64,000 nucleotides of DNA from Streptomyces sp. NBC_01235 (GCF_035989285.1 NZ_CP108513.1:2914001-2978000); one strand, 5' to 3'; shown: positions 47,335 to 56,697, counted from the first letter of the stretch. The notes: generated by a model from the letters alone, not told the origin. Numbers and translations are program-made.

Positions 47335-49860
47335 CTACTTGCGCATGACCTCGGGCTCGTGGCGGCGCAGGAAGCGGGCCACGAAGAAGCCGCAGATGAC
47401 GCCGAGGACGATCAGCGCGGCCATGTCCATGCCCCAGGCGCCGACGGTGTGTTCCCACAGCGGGTCCGTCTCGCCTCCGTCCTTGGGCGGGCTGATCTTG
47501 TTGAAGTCCAGCGTGGCTCCGGCGGCCGCGACGGCCCAGCGCGAGGGCATCAGGTAGGAGAACTGGTTGACGCCGACCGCGCCGTTCAGGCTGAACAGAC
47601 AGCCGGTGAACACGACCTGGATGATCGCGAACATGACCAGGAGCGGCATGGTCTTCTCGGCCGTCTTGACCAGCGACGAGATGACCAGGCCGAACATCAT
47701 CGAGGTGAAGCCCAGCGCCATGATCGGGATGGATAGCTCGAACATGGTGGCGCTGCCGAGGACCAGGCCCTCCTTGGGGATCTCCCGGCTCGCGAAGCCG
47801 ATCACGCCGACCAGCAGGCCCTGCAGCACGGTGACCACGCCGAGCACGAACACCTTGGACATCAGGTACGCGGAGCGGGACAGGCCGGTCGCGCGCTCCC
47901 GCTCGTAGATGACCCGTTCCTTGATCAGCTCGCGGACGGAGTTCGCCGCGCCCGCGAAGCAGGCGCCGACCGCGAGGATCAGCAGGACGGTGGTGGCCGT
48001 GCCGTTGGGGATGATCCGGCCGGACTTCGGGTTGACCGGGTTGGGCAGCAGGCTGTTTCCGGAGTCGATGAGCAGGCTGACCGCGCCGAGGACGGCCGGC
48101 AGGATCACCGTCAGGGCCAGGAAGCCCTTGTCGGAGGCGATCACCGAGACATAGCGGCGCACCAGCGTGACGAACTGGGACATCCAGCCCTGCGGCTTCG
48201 GCGGCTTCATCGCCTGCATCGGCGGCATCTGTACGGACTGCGGCGCGATGGCGTCGATGTCCGCGGCGTACATCTGGTAGTGCTGCGAGCCCTTCCAGCG
48301 GCCCGCCCAGTCGTAGTCGCGGTAGTTCTCGAAGGCGGAGAAGACATCGGCCCAGGTGTCGTAGCCGAAGAAGTTCAGCGCCTCCTCGGGCGGGCCGAAG
48401 TAGGCGACGGAGCCGCCGGGCGCCATCACGAGCAGCTTGTCGCAGATCGCGAGTTCGGCCACGGAGTGGGTGACGACGAGGACCGTGCGGCCGTCGTCGG
48501 CCAGGCCGCGCAGCAGCTGCATGACGTCGCGGTCCATGCCCGGGTCGAGGCCCGAGGTGGGCTCGTCCAGGAAGATCAGCGACGGCTTGGTGAGCAGCTC
48601 CAGGGCCACCGAGACACGCTTGCGCTGGCCGCCGGAGAGGGAGGTGACCTTCTTCTCCTTGTGGATGTCCAGCTTGAGCTCGCGCAGCACCTCGTCGATA
48701 CGGGTGTCGCGCTCGGCGGGCGTGGTGTCGGCGGGGAAGCGGAGCTTGGCCGCGTACTTCAGGGCCTTCTTGACGGTCAGTTCCTTGTGCAGGATGTCGT
48801 CCTGCGGAACCAGACCGATGCGCTGGCGCAGCTCGGCGAACTGCTTGTAGAGGTTCCGGTTGTCGTAGAGGACGTCGCCCTGGTTGGCGGGCCGGTAGCC
48901 GGTGAGCGCCTTGAGCAGGGTGGACTTGCCGGAACCGGACGGTCCGATGACCGCGATCAGCGACTTCTCCGGGACGCCGAAGGAGACGTCCTTGAGGATC
49001 TGCTTGCCGCCGTCGACCGTGACGGTCAGATGGCGGGCCGAGAAGGAGACCTCACCGGTGTCGACGAACTCCTCGAGCCGGTCGCCGACGATCCGGAACG
49101 TCGAGTGGCCCACGCCGACGACGTCGCTCGGGCCCAGCTGGACCGAGCCGCCCTTGGGGATCGGCTGGCCGTTGACGTAGGTGCCGTTGTGCGAACCGAG
49201 GTCGCGGATCTCCATGCGGCCGTCGGGCGTCGAGTGGAACTCGGCGTGGTGACGGGAGACCTGGAGGTCGGAGACGACCAGCTCGTTCTCCAGGGCACGG
49301 CCGATGCGCATCACGCGGCCGAGGGAGAACTGGTGGAACGTGGTGGGGCTGCGGTCGCCATAGACCGGCGGCGCCCCCGCGCCACCACCGGGAACCTTCT
49401 GGGCGTAGCCCTCGGCCGGTCCCTGCTGCTGCGGGACCTGCGGTGCGGCCTGCTGCGGCTGCTGCCAGCCGGCCTGTGCGGCCTGCGGTTGCGGGGCCTG
49501 CTGGGCCCAGCCCGGATTCGCGGCCTGCGCGGCGTAAGGCTGCTGCTGCGGCTGCGCGGCGGGTGCCTGCGCCCCCGTCAGATTCACCCGCGGCCCGTCG
49601 GTCGCGTTGCCCAGGTGCAGCGTCGAGCCAGGGCCGATCTCCAGCTGATGGATCCGCTGGCCCTGCGCGAACGTGCCGTTGGTGCTGCCATGGTCCTCCA
49701 CGACCCAACTGCGGCCGTTGAAGCTGACCGTGGCGTGACGCCAGGAGACCCTGGCGTCGTCGAGGACGATATCTCCCTGCGGATCACGTCCGAGGGTGTA
49801 TGTCCTGGACGGATCGAGCGTCCAGGTGCGTCCGTTCAATTCCAGTACGAGTTCCGGCAC
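47335..49860 (-). CDS. FHA-domain ABC transporter (ATPase-permease fusion)
   Basis: This 841-residue protein resembles mycobacterial Rv1747. It has a first FHA domain (residues 1-95, YTLGRDPQGDIVLDD, SWRHATVSF, DHGSTNGTF) and a Gln/Pro/Ala-rich linker (about 97-155). A second FHA domain follows (about 180-265, IGRALENELVVSDLQVSRHH, DLGSHNGTYVNG), then an ABC ATPase with GPSGSGKST, LSGGQRKRVSVA and LIFLDEPTSGLDPG. The C-terminal ABC-2 permease has about six segments. FHA domains bind phosphothreonine, so control by a Ser/Thr kinase is likely. The GTG start is at 49860. Confidence 0.94.
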   Translation of the reverse strand: MPELVLELNGRTWTLDPSRTYTLGRDPQGDIVLDDARVSWRHATVSFNGRSWVVEDHGSTNGTFAQGQRIHQLEIGPGSTLHLGNATDGPRVNLTGAQAPAAQPQQQPYAAQAANPGWAQQAPQPQAAQAGWQQPQQAAPQVPQQQGPAEGYAQKVPGGGAGAPPVYGDRSPTTFHQFSLGRVMRIGRALENELVVSDLQVSRHHAEFHSTPDGRMEIRDLGSHNGTYVNGQPIPKGGSVQLGPSDVVGVGHSTFRIVGDRLEEFVDTGEVSFSARHLTVTVDGGKQILKDVSFGVPEKSLIAVIGPSGSGKSTLLKALTGYRPANQGDVLYDNRNLYKQFAELRQRIGLVPQDDILHKELTVKKALKYAAKLRFPADTTPAERDTRIDEVLRELKLDIHKEKKVTSLSGGQRKRVSVALELLTKPSLIFLDEPTSGLDPGMDRDVMQLLRGLADDGRTVLVVTHSVAELAICDKLLVMAPGGSVAYFGPPEEALNFFGYDTWADVFSAFENYRDYDWAGRWKGSQHYQMYAADIDAIAPQSVQMPPMQAMKPPKPQGWMSQFVTLVRRYVSVIASDKGFLALTVILPAVLGAVSLLIDSGNSLLPNPVNPKSGRIIPNGTATTVLLILAVGACFAGAANSVRELIKERVIYERERATGLSRSAYLMSKVFVLGVVTVLQGLLVGVIGFASREIPKEGLVLGSATMFELSIPIMALGFTSMMFGLVISSLVKTAEKTMPLLVMFAIIQVVFTGCLFSLNGAVGVNQFSYLMPSRWAVAAAGATLDFNKISPPKDGGETDPLWEHTVGAWGMDMAALIVLGVICGFFVARFLRRHEPEVMRK

Positions 49861-50105
49861 TCCAGCCCCACTGAGTTGTCCCCCGAGTTACCCCCATCGC
49901 AGGGATTCTAGGGATGTCGAACATCGGGGGGAACTATTTCAGTAGCGGCCCCCTGACCGAAAGTCGGGCCTTGTGAAGAGCGTGCGCGAGCGTATCGGCC
50001 GTTCCCGTTGACGGGGTTGAAACCTGCCCGGAGAGTGGTAAAAGCACGCGAGGGGGACGGAAGCGGCGATCTTCGCCGCTGCGCGCCGCGGATCGGGGGG
50101 TCTGC
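49861..50105. other. Divergent intergenic region FHA-ABC / streptophobe
   Basis: About 245 bp between divergent starts. It is somewhat less GC-rich near 49920-49945 and presumably carries both promoters. I could not fix a -35/-10 pair and see no small gene. Confidence 0.4.
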
Positions 50106-52598
50106 ATGAGTGCCGGCACGGGTGTCGAAGGCAGTGGGAGCGTGGCGCGTGGCGGGGGCGTGCCGTGGACGGACGTCCTGCTGTCCGCCGTCGCCGCGGT
50201 GAGCTGGGCGTTGATCGGGATGGCGGGGACGGCGGCGCTCGGGCTGCACCTGCTGGAGGCGGACTCGGCGGGCTCGTTGGGGCCGATGACGGCCGCGGTG
50301 GTGGCGCTGGGGGCCGGGGGCTCGGTGACTCCGTCCGGTGACGTGTCCGCCTTCGGACTCACGGGCGCGGAGGCGAACACCGCCATCGAGATCACGCCAT
50401 TGGGGGTGAGCCTGGTGGGCGCGCTGCTGCTGTCGTGGTTCTTCCTGCGGTCCCTGCGCGCGGCCGGAGTTGTGATCGCCCCGGCCGAACTCCTCGCGCG
50501 CGTCGGCGCGGTGACCGCGCTGTTCGTGGCGATGCTCGGTGGACTGGCCTGGGCGGGGCACGACGTCATCACGCTCGACGGCGGCTCACTGGGCCTGGAC
50601 GACCTGCCCGGCGGAGGCGGGGGCGGAGGCGGGGGCTTGGAGATCCCCGGGCTCGGGGACATCGGGGACATCGGCGGGCTGCTGCCCGACCGGCTCGGCG
50701 ACCTGGTCGACGCGAAGGCCGCGGTCGGCTTCACCGTCGACACGGCGTCCACGCTGCTCGGCGGTCTCGGCTGGTGTCTGGGCATCCTGCTGATCGCCCT
50801 GCTGGCCTCGCGCCGCACTCCACTGCCGAGCGGCTGGGAGGCGGTGCACCGCGTGGTGCGGCCGGCGGTGTCCGCCGTCGTCACCGTGCTGCTGATGGCG
50901 GTGGCTGCCGGGTTCGCCGCGGCGGCGTACGCGGCGATCGGCGACAACCACCCCAAGCGGATCGCGGGAGCCGCACTGCTCGGCGCCCCGAACGGGGTCT
51001 GGCTGGGCATCCCGATCGGCCTGTTCGTCCCGTGGGACGGACGTGCGACAGGAGCACTGACGAACCTCCTCCCGGCCCCGCTGGACGACCTCCTGAGCGT
51101 CGGCACCGACCAGCCGGTGACACTGGGCCGCCTGGCCGAGCTGGACGGCCGCGTGTGGCTGCTGGGAGTGGCGGCGGCCCTGATGATGCTGCTGGCGGGG
51201 GTCCTGACGGCGGTTCGGACGCCTCTTGCCGTGCGGGGGCTGGCGGGGCCTGCGGGCGGGACGGGGTCGGCAGAGCTCGGTGCGGGGGCGAGTCCGGCAG
51301 CTGCGCCCGGGGCGGGGACCGGGCCGGGGGCCGGTCCGGACTGGGGGGCAGGGGCCGGCTCGGGGGCTCGGCCAGGCTCGGGGGCGGTTTCCCAGGCGTG
51401 GCCGGGTGCCGGTGCGGGTGGGGCGGCGGGAGCGGGTGCGGGCTCGGAATCCGGGGCCGGGCCAGAGCCAGGGGCTGAGGCTGGGGCCTGGGCCGGATCG
51501 GGGCCGGCCCCGGGTGCCGGTGCGGGTGGGGCGGCGGGAGCGGGTGCGGGCTCGGAATCCGGGGCCGGGCCAGGGCCAGGGGCTGGGGCTGGAGCTGGAG
51601 CCTGGGCCGGATCGGGGCCGGCCGGGAGGGCTGGGGCCGGAGCGGATGCGTGGTCCGGGCGGGGTGTGGGCGGGCCGGAGGGGGTCGGGGCGGACTGGGC
51701 CAGGGACGGCGCGCGGGCCGGGGAACGGCCGGGCGAAGGGGCTGGGCAGGGGCCGGGCGAAGGGGCTCGGCGAGGATCGGCCGCAGGGGCTGCCGGGAGT
51801 GGGGCGGGCTCGCGAGGTGCGGGGGTTCATGGGCGCGGTGTCCTCGGGTTCGTCGGGCGGTGTGCTGTGCGGCTCGGGGTGGCGAGTGGCTTGGCGTTGC
51901 TGTTGGTCGTCTGGCTGACGGATGTGTCCGTGGACGCCTCGCTGTCCGTGCTGGGGTTCGATGCGTTCGGGGCCGGGATCGAGCTGCAAGGGCATCTCGG
52001 CATGGCGCTGCTTCTGGGTGCCCTGTGGGGCGCGGGAGCGGGGGCCACCGGGGCACTGCTGGCGTGTGCCACGGGGGCGGCGGGGCGGCGGGCGGCGCCG
52101 ATGGCACGGGGTGACGTGGGAAGCGCGGCGACGGAGGATTCCGGCGGCGCGGGCCGTGGGCCTTCGGGGTACGCCGGTGACCGTGCGGGGCCGTACGCGC
52201 CGAGTACGTCGTACCGGCCGCCGAATCCGGCGACCAATCCCTACCTGCGCCTCCCGGAAGAGCTGCTGGAGGTCCAGGACGCGCGGCCGGAGCCGGCGAG
52301 GGGCGAGGGTGGCAGGTCCGAGCGGTCGAGGCCGTACGAGAGCTCCCGGCTGGGCGAGCCCCCGGCGTCGGGCGGGCGTCCGCCCGACGTCCCACCGGGA
52401 CGGGACGATGTCTACGGCGCCCCGACGGTGGTCCGTCCGATCGGGCCGCCTCCCCGCTCGCCGCGACGGCCTCCCGGTCCGCGTCCGGGCCCGCGTCCCG
52501 GCGAGCGGCCGTCGTCCGGACCGGACGAGGGGCCGCCTCCACCACCGCCACCACCGCCACCACCGCCACCACCGAGGACGCCGCGGGGGTCGCGGTGA
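50106..52598 (+). CDS. Streptophobe family membrane protein with low-complexity insert
   Basis: This 830-residue actinomycete-specific integral membrane protein begins VPWTDVLLSAVAAVSWALIG. It has N-terminal membrane segments (to about residue 375) and a Gly/Ala/Pro/Ser/Glu-rich insert (about 380-590) built from GAGAGGAAGAGAGSESGAG-type units. A last hydrophobic pair follows (ASGLALLLVVWLTDVSVDAS, GMALLLGALWGAGAGATGAL), then a hydrophilic proline-rich tail ending in 14 consecutive Pro and RTPRGSR. A GGGGGG tract precedes the ATG at 50106. The function is unknown. The insert contains an obvious tandem duplication, so its length is probably variable among strains. Confidence 0.83.
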   Translation: MSAGTGVEGSGSVARGGGVPWTDVLLSAVAAVSWALIGMAGTAALGLHLLEADSAGSLGPMTAAVVALGAGGSVTPSGDVSAFGLTGAEANTAIEITPLGVSLVGALLLSWFFLRSLRAAGVVIAPAELLARVGAVTALFVAMLGGLAWAGHDVITLDGGSLGLDDLPGGGGGGGGGLEIPGLGDIGDIGGLLPDRLGDLVDAKAAVGFTVDTASTLLGGLGWCLGILLIALLASRRTPLPSGWEAVHRVVRPAVSAVVTVLLMAVAAGFAAAAYAAIGDNHPKRIAGAALLGAPNGVWLGIPIGLFVPWDGRATGALTNLLPAPLDDLLSVGTDQPVTLGRLAELDGRVWLLGVAAALMMLLAGVLTAVRTPLAVRGLAGPAGGTGSAELGAGASPAAAPGAGTGPGAGPDWGAGAGSGARPGSGAVSQAWPGAGAGGAAGAGAGSESGAGPEPGAEAGAWAGSGPAPGAGAGGAAGAGAGSESGAGPGPGAGAGAGAWAGSGPAGRAGAGADAWSGRGVGGPEGVGADWARDGARAGERPGEGAGQGPGEGARRGSAAGAAGSGAGSRGAGVHGRGVLGFVGRCAVRLGVASGLALLLVVWLTDVSVDASLSVLGFDAFGAGIELQGHLGMALLLGALWGAGAGATGALLACATGAAGRRAAPMARGDVGSAATEDSGGAGRGPSGYAGDRAGPYAPSTSYRPPNPATNPYLRLPEELLEVQDARPEPARGEGGRSERSRPYESSRLGEPPASGGRPPDVPPGRDDVYGAPTVVRPIGPPPRSPRRPPGPRPGPRPGERPSSGPDEGPPPPPPPPPPPPPPRTPRGSR
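51402..51623 (+). repeat. 108-bp tandem duplication within the streptophobe gene
   Basis: A block starting at 51402 recurs from 51510 (36 codons apart), nearly identical over more than 100 bp. It encodes two copies of PGAGAGGAAGAGAGSESGAG plus a following AWAGSGPA. Confidence 0.8.
52541..52575 (+). repeat. CCACCG microsatellite encoding polyproline
   Basis: Repeated CCACCG/CCACCA units encode the 14-Pro run near the C-terminus of the streptophobe protein. Slippage-prone in-frame repeat. Confidence 0.75.
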
Positions 52599-52712
52599 CG
52601 CTCGCGGCCCCCTGTTGAGGTGCTCGCCATCTCGTCGACATCCACTGTTCCCTGTCCGTCAGGCGGACCTGGGCGGCGAACGGCACTGGGTGCCGGATAC
52701 GGTGGACACACC

Positions 52713-53927
52713 ATGAGCGCTTTGCAGACTTCGTCCCCCGACGTCCCCACGCTCCTTGTCAAGATCTTCGGCAAGGACAGGCCGGGCATCACGGCCGGCC
52801 TCTTCGACACCCTCGCCGCCTACTCCGTCGACGTGGTCGACATCGAGCAGGTCGTCACCCGAGGCCGGATGGTGCTGTGCGCGCTCGTGACCGAGCCGCC
52901 GGCCGGTCTGGAGGGGGACCTGCGGTCGACGGTCCACAGCTGGGCCGAGTCGATGAAGATGCAGGCGGAGATCATCTCCGGCATCGGCGACAACCGGCCG
53001 CGCGGCCTCGGGCGGTCGCTGGTCACCGTGCTCGGGCATCCGCTCACCGCGGAGGCCACGGCGGCGGTCGCCGCGAAGATCACGAAGGCCGGCGGCAACA
53101 TCGACCGCATCTTCCGGCTCGCCAAGTACCCTGTCACCGCCGTCGAGTTCGCCGTCTCCGGTGTGGAGACCGAGCCGCTGCGCACCGCCCTGGTCACGAA
53201 CGCGGCGGCGCTCGGCGTGGACATCGCCGTGGTGGACGCGGGCCTGTACCGGCGGGCCCAGCGGCTCGTCGTCATGGACGTCGACTCCACCCTCATCCAG
53301 GACGAGGTGATCGAGCTCTTCGCCGCGCACGCCGGCTGCGAGGACAAGGTCGCCGAGGTGACGGCGGCGGCAATGCGCGGCGAGCTGGACTTCGAGCAGT
53401 CGCTGCACGCGCGCGTGGCGCTTCTGGAGGGGCTGGACGCCTCGGTCGTGGACAAGGTGCGCGCCGAGGTGCGGCTCACACCGGGTGCGCGCACGCTGAT
53501 CCGGACGCTGAAGCGGCTCGGCTACCAGGTGGGCGTCGTCTCCGGCGGTTTCACCCAGGTCACCGACGATCTGCGGGAGCGGCTCGGGCTGGACTTCGCC
53601 CAGGCCAACACGCTGGAGATCGTCGACGGCAGGCTGACCGGCCGGGTCACCGGCGAGATCGTGGACCGTGCGGGCAAGGCGCGACTGCTGCGCCGGTTCG
53701 CCGCCGAGGCGGGCGTACCGCTCTCGCAGACCGTGGCGATCGGTGACGGCGCCAACGACCTGGACATGCTCAACGCGGCCGGTCTCGGGGTCGCCTTCAA
53801 CGCCAAGCCGGTGGTGCGCGAGGCGGCGCACACGGCGGTGAACGTGCCGTTCCTGGACACCGTCCTGTATCTGCTGGGCATCACCCGCGAAGAGGTCGAG
53901 GCCGCGGAGACGCACGACGAGCAGTAG
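52713..53927 (+). CDS. serB: Phosphoserine phosphatase with N-terminal ACT region
   Basis: SerB performs the last step of serine synthesis, hydrolysing O-phosphoserine. The 404 residues comprise an N-terminal ACT-like regulatory region (LLVKIFGKDRPGITAGLFDT, then SLVTVLGHPLTAEATAAVAA) and a HAD domain. The catalytic DVDST is at residues 189-193, GVVSGGF follows as motif II, and GDGANDLDML as motif III. The ATG at 52713 fits the family start; the longer frame from 52620 lies in intergenic sequence. Confidence 0.95.
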   Translation: MSALQTSSPDVPTLLVKIFGKDRPGITAGLFDTLAAYSVDVVDIEQVVTRGRMVLCALVTEPPAGLEGDLRSTVHSWAESMKMQAEIISGIGDNRPRGLGRSLVTVLGHPLTAEATAAVAAKITKAGGNIDRIFRLAKYPVTAVEFAVSGVETEPLRTALVTNAAALGVDIAVVDAGLYRRAQRLVVMDVDSTLIQDEVIELFAAHAGCEDKVAEVTAAAMRGELDFEQSLHARVALLEGLDASVVDKVRAEVRLTPGARTLIRTLKRLGYQVGVVSGGFTQVTDDLRERLGLDFAQANTLEIVDGRLTGRVTGEIVDRAGKARLLRRFAAEAGVPLSQTVAIGDGANDLDMLNAAGLGVAFNAKPVVREAAHTAVNVPFLDTVLYLLGITREEVEAAETHDEQ

Positions 53928-53958
53928 CCCCCGCGCGGGCCTACCGACGGAACGAGGA

Positions 53959-53986
53959 GGCCCGGCACCACCGACGGTGCCGGGCC
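53959..53986. terminator. Bidirectional terminator
   Basis: An 11-bp perfect inverted repeat GGCCCGGCACC / GGTGCCGGGCC with a 6-base loop lies between convergent serB and sixA. Confidence 0.8.
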
Positions 53987-54006
53987 CTCGTGCGTGCGAG
54001 GGTGGG

Positions 54007-54525
54007 TTACTCGGAGGGCGCCCAGTAGTCGAGCAGCGTGGCCACGCCCGGTTCCAGGGATTTCCAGGAGCCGTCGAAGGAGACGACGACGAAGGCGGCG
54101 GCCGGGAATCCTCGGCGGTGCATCCGCTCGCCCGCGTCACCGTCGGCCTGGCCGGACAGGACGTCGGCGAGGCCCTGGACGCCCGGGTTGTGGCCGATCA
54201 GGACGAGGTTGCGCACGTCGTCGGGTGTCTCGTTGAGCAGGGCGATGAGCTCGCCCGGTGAGGCCTCGTAGATCCGCTCCTCGTAGATGGTTTTCGGCCG
54301 CTGTGGGAACTCCTGGACGGCGAGCTTCCATGTCTCCCGGGTGCGGACCGCGGTGGAGCACAGGGCCAGGTCGAAGGGGATACCGGTGTCGGTCAGCCTG
54401 TGTCCGGCGACAGCGGCGTCCTTTCGGCCCCGCTCAGCGAGCGGACGCTCGTGGTCGGTCACCTGTGGCCAGTCGGCTTTCGCATGGCGGAAGAGGACGA
54501 TCCTGCGGGGTTCTGCGACGCTCAT
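54007..54525 (-). CDS. SixA-like histidine phosphatase
   Basis: This 172-residue protein of the phosphoglycerate-mutase/SixA superfamily has the catalytic RHAKAD at the N-terminus (His14), ERPLAERGRKDA, the CSTAVRTRET segment, and the second His in LVLIGHNPGVQGL. E. coli SixA dephosphorylates a histidine phosphotransfer domain; here the substrate is unknown. The ATG at 54525 is chosen, and the upstream extension is unlike the family. Confidence 0.88.
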   Translation of the reverse strand: MSVAEPRRIVLFRHAKADWPQVTDHERPLAERGRKDAAVAGHRLTDTGIPFDLALCSTAVRTRETWKLAVQEFPQRPKTIYEERIYEASPGELIALLNETPDDVRNLVLIGHNPGVQGLADVLSGQADGDAGERMHRRGFPAAAFVVVSFDGSWKSLEPGVATLLDYWAPSE

Positions 54526-54637
54526 GAGTCCCAGCTTCGCATGAAACAGGCCATGGGGCGCAGGGAGTTGGCATGCGGCCCCACCAGCGGTCCGAAGGCG
54601 GCCGGAGCTGCCCTTGCGGGGTGCGGCAGCCACCGGC

Positions 54638-54844
54638 CTAGCGTGCGAACAGCTGCTGCAGGCGCTCGACGAGATGGGTGATCGCCGGGTCGCCGGTGGC
54701 CGCGTGGGCGTCGGCGGGGTTCAGTATCAGCACGAACAGGGTGATGAAGGCGAGTGTCGGAAGGGCGAGGGCCCACCAGGGCAGCCGGGTGCCGACGCCG
54801 CCCGAGGTGGCCGACTGGGGCCGGGTGTGCGCTGGGGCCGACAT
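54638..54844 (-). CDS. Small single-pass membrane protein
   Basis: This 68-residue protein of unknown function has a polar N-terminus, one membrane segment (WWALALPTLAFITLFVLIL) and a short amphipathic C-terminal helix (ITHLVERLQQLF). The ATG at 54844 has GGAGG five bases upstream, better than the in-frame ATG at 54913. Confidence 0.72.
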   Translation of the reverse strand: MSAPAHTRPQSATSGGVGTRLPWWALALPTLAFITLFVLILNPADAHAATGDPAITHLVERLQQLFAR

Positions 54845-55079
54845 GGGTGCCTCCGCTGTCTTCGAGTGGTCCGCGGTCCGTGGACCGCGGCGGGTGATCC
54901 GCGTCGCGGTCACATCTCGAAGTTACGGAATCGGGGGCCCCCAACCCATCCGGAGATCCACCCACTTGACCCTGACCTCCACCCCCTAGGGGACAGGGGG
55001 GTTAACCCCACCTCCCCCCTCCCCACCTCGGCAGGGGCGGACTCCGCCGGAGCCAGGCGGACCCCGCCGGGCCGGGCCG
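54845..55079. other. Intergenic region
   Basis: No gene recognised. It contains C-rich and G-rich tracts near 54975-55020 and short repeats of GGACxCCGCCGG near 55040-55080. No confident terminator or promoter was identified. Confidence 0.4.
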
Positions 55080-55196
55080 TCAGGGTGAGGCGATGGTCGC
55101 GATGACGGCGATGATCACGAAGATGGCCAGGAACGAGCCGAAGACGAGCAGCATCTTCTTCTGGCCGTTCTGCGGATTCGGGTCGAGCAAGGGCAT
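55080..55196 (-). CDS. 38-residue membrane protein, SGM_5486-type
   Basis: This tiny protein (MPLLDPNPQNGQ, then a Lys pair and a single hydrophobic helix LLVFGSFLAIFVIIAVIATI) matches by eye the SGM_5486 family of transporter-associated small proteins found in Streptomyces. It lies 43 bp downstream of the MFS exporter gene on the same strand, consistent with an accessory subunit. The ATG at 55196 is used; the upstream extension is not family-like. Confidence 0.72.
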   Translation of the reverse strand: MPLLDPNPQNGQKKMLLVFGSFLAIFVIIAVIATIASP

Positions 55197-55239
55197 ACGG
55201 CAAGTCTCGCACCCCGCGCCCGCAACGCCTCCTCCGGGG

Positions 55240-56616
55240 TCAGCGGGCGGCTTCCGCCTCCACGGTGCGGTCACGGCCGGCCAGGACGCCCACGACCGTC
55301 TGCGGGACCATCAGGGCCGCCATCAGGGCGAGGGGCAGCCCCCAGCCGCCGCTGTGCTGGTAGAGCACCCCCACCAGGAGCGGCCCGGGGATGGAGATCA
55401 GGTAGCCGGTGCTCTGCGCGAAGGCCGACAGCTGGGCCACGCCCGCGCCGGTCCTGGTGCGCATCCCGACCATCGTGAGGGCCAGCGGGAAGGCGCAGTT
55501 GGCGACGCCCAGCAGCAGGGCCCACGCCCAGGCGCCCGCGGCGGGCGCGAGGTACAGGCCGGCGTATCCGACGAGTCCGCAGACTCCGAGCGCGACCACG
55601 ATCGGGCCCTGCTGCGGCAGCCGGGTGGCGACGCGCGGGATGACGAAGGCCAGGGGCACGCCCATCGCCATCGTCACGGCGAGGAGCAGTCCGGCCGTGC
55701 TCGCGGGCACGCCCGCGTCCCGGAAGATCTGCGGCATCCAGCCCATGGTGATGTAGGCGGCGGTGGCCTGGAGGCCGAAGAAGACGGCGAGCGCCCAGGC
55801 CGTACGGCTGCGGGTGATACGCAGCGGGGCCGACGGCCGGCGCACGAGCGCGTGGGCCTGCGGGTCCGGCCGCGCCGCCCGCTCCCGCCGCCCCCCGAGC
55901 TCCCGCCGCTCCCCGAGCTCCCGCCGCCCCCCGAGCTCCCGCCGCTCCCCTGCCGTCCCCGCGCCGTCGGCCGCCGTCCCCCGGTCCCGTACGAGCAGCA
56001 GCCACGGCAGGAAGGCCACCGCCGCCAGGCCCGCCCACACCGCGAGCCCGGTCCGCCAACTGCCGCCCAGCGCCTCGGTCATGGGCACGGTGACCGCGGC
56101 GGCGGCTGAGGTGCCGAGGGCGAGGGCCATCGAGTACAGGCCGGTCATGGAGCCGACGCGGTCGGGGAAGTGGCGCTTGACGATGACCGGCATCAGGACG
56201 TTGCTGACGGCGATGCCCATGAGGGCGAGGGCGCTGGCGGCGAGGAAGCCGGCCGTGCCGCCCGCATAGGGGCGCACGAGCAGTCCCGCCGTGATGGCGG
56301 CCATGCCCGCGCACACCACCGCGCCCGGCCCGAAGCGGCGGGCGAGACGGGGGGCCGTCACACCGAAGACGGCGAAGCAGAGCGGGGGCACGGACGTGAG
56401 GAGCCCGGCCACGCCGCCGCTCATGCCGAGTCCGTCGCGGACCTCTTCGAGGAGGGCGCCGAGGCTGGTGATGGCGGGCCGGAGATTGAGGGCGGCCAGC
56501 ACGATGCCGACCACGAGCAGCCGTGTCGTCCACGCGCGCGTGGCCGTTCGCGGGGGCTCGCCCGCCCCCGGCGTACGGAGGGGCGGGGACATGGTCGTCC
56601 GTGTCTGCTCGTTCAC
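55240..56616 (-). CDS. MFS transporter, CynX/NimT family
   Basis: This 458-residue protein has about 12 membrane segments. The first includes LLVVGIVLAALNLRPAITSL, a hallmark of CynX/NimT (cyanate/nitroimidazole-type) carriers. The central cytoplasmic loop contains a repeated RRELGGRRELGERREL stretch encoded by imperfect 18-24-bp repeats near 55880-55945. The GTG at 56616 is chosen because a TATGAT -10 lies at 56624-56629, predicting a leaderless transcript; ATGs at 56625 and 56628 are alternatives. It is divergent from a FadR-type regulator with a shared palindrome. Confidence 0.87.
   Translation of the reverse strand: MNEQTRTTMSPPLRTPGAGEPPRTATRAWTTRLLVVGIVLAALNLRPAITSLGALLEEVRDGLGMSGGVAGLLTSVPPLCFAVFGVTAPRLARRFGPGAVVCAGMAAITAGLLVRPYAGGTAGFLAASALALMGIAVSNVLMPVIVKRHFPDRVGSMTGLYSMALALGTSAAAAVTVPMTEALGGSWRTGLAVWAGLAAVAFLPWLLLVRDRGTAADGAGTAGERRELGGRRELGERRELGGRRERAARPDPQAHALVRRPSAPLRITRSRTAWALAVFFGLQATAAYITMGWMPQIFRDAGVPASTAGLLLAVTMAMGVPLAFVIPRVATRLPQQGPIVVALGVCGLVGYAGLYLAPAAGAWAWALLLGVANCAFPLALTMVGMRTRTGAGVAQLSAFAQSTGYLISIPGPLLVGVLYQHSGGWGLPLALMAALMVPQTVVGVLAGRDRTVEAEAAR
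55880..55945 (-). repeat. In-frame short repeats in the MFS central loop
   Basis: Imperfect tandem copies of an 18- to 24-bp unit encode RRELGG/RRELGE. All changes keep the frame. Confidence 0.65.
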
Positions 56617-56623
56617 GCCGCCC

Positions 56624-56645
56624 ATCATAGAATCATGGGATGATT
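56624..56645 (-). promoter_or_regulatory. Promoter-operator of the MFS gene
   Basis: A perfect palindrome AATCAT-GGG-ATGATT (56631-56645) lies directly upstream of a -10 TATGAT (minus strand, 56624-56629), within the -35/-10 spacer. This is a typical repressor position. The adjacent FadR-type regulator is the likely ligand-controlled binder. Confidence 0.62.
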
Positions 56646-56697
56646 GTTTTCCATCCCCGGGTTGCCCGCCCCGGCCCCACCCGTGCAAAGGTGTGCC

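Noticed and set aside
50586..52686. Long minus-strand Pro/Arg-rich frames opposite the streptophobe gene
   Set aside because: Low-complexity antisense shadows of the Gly/Ala repeats.
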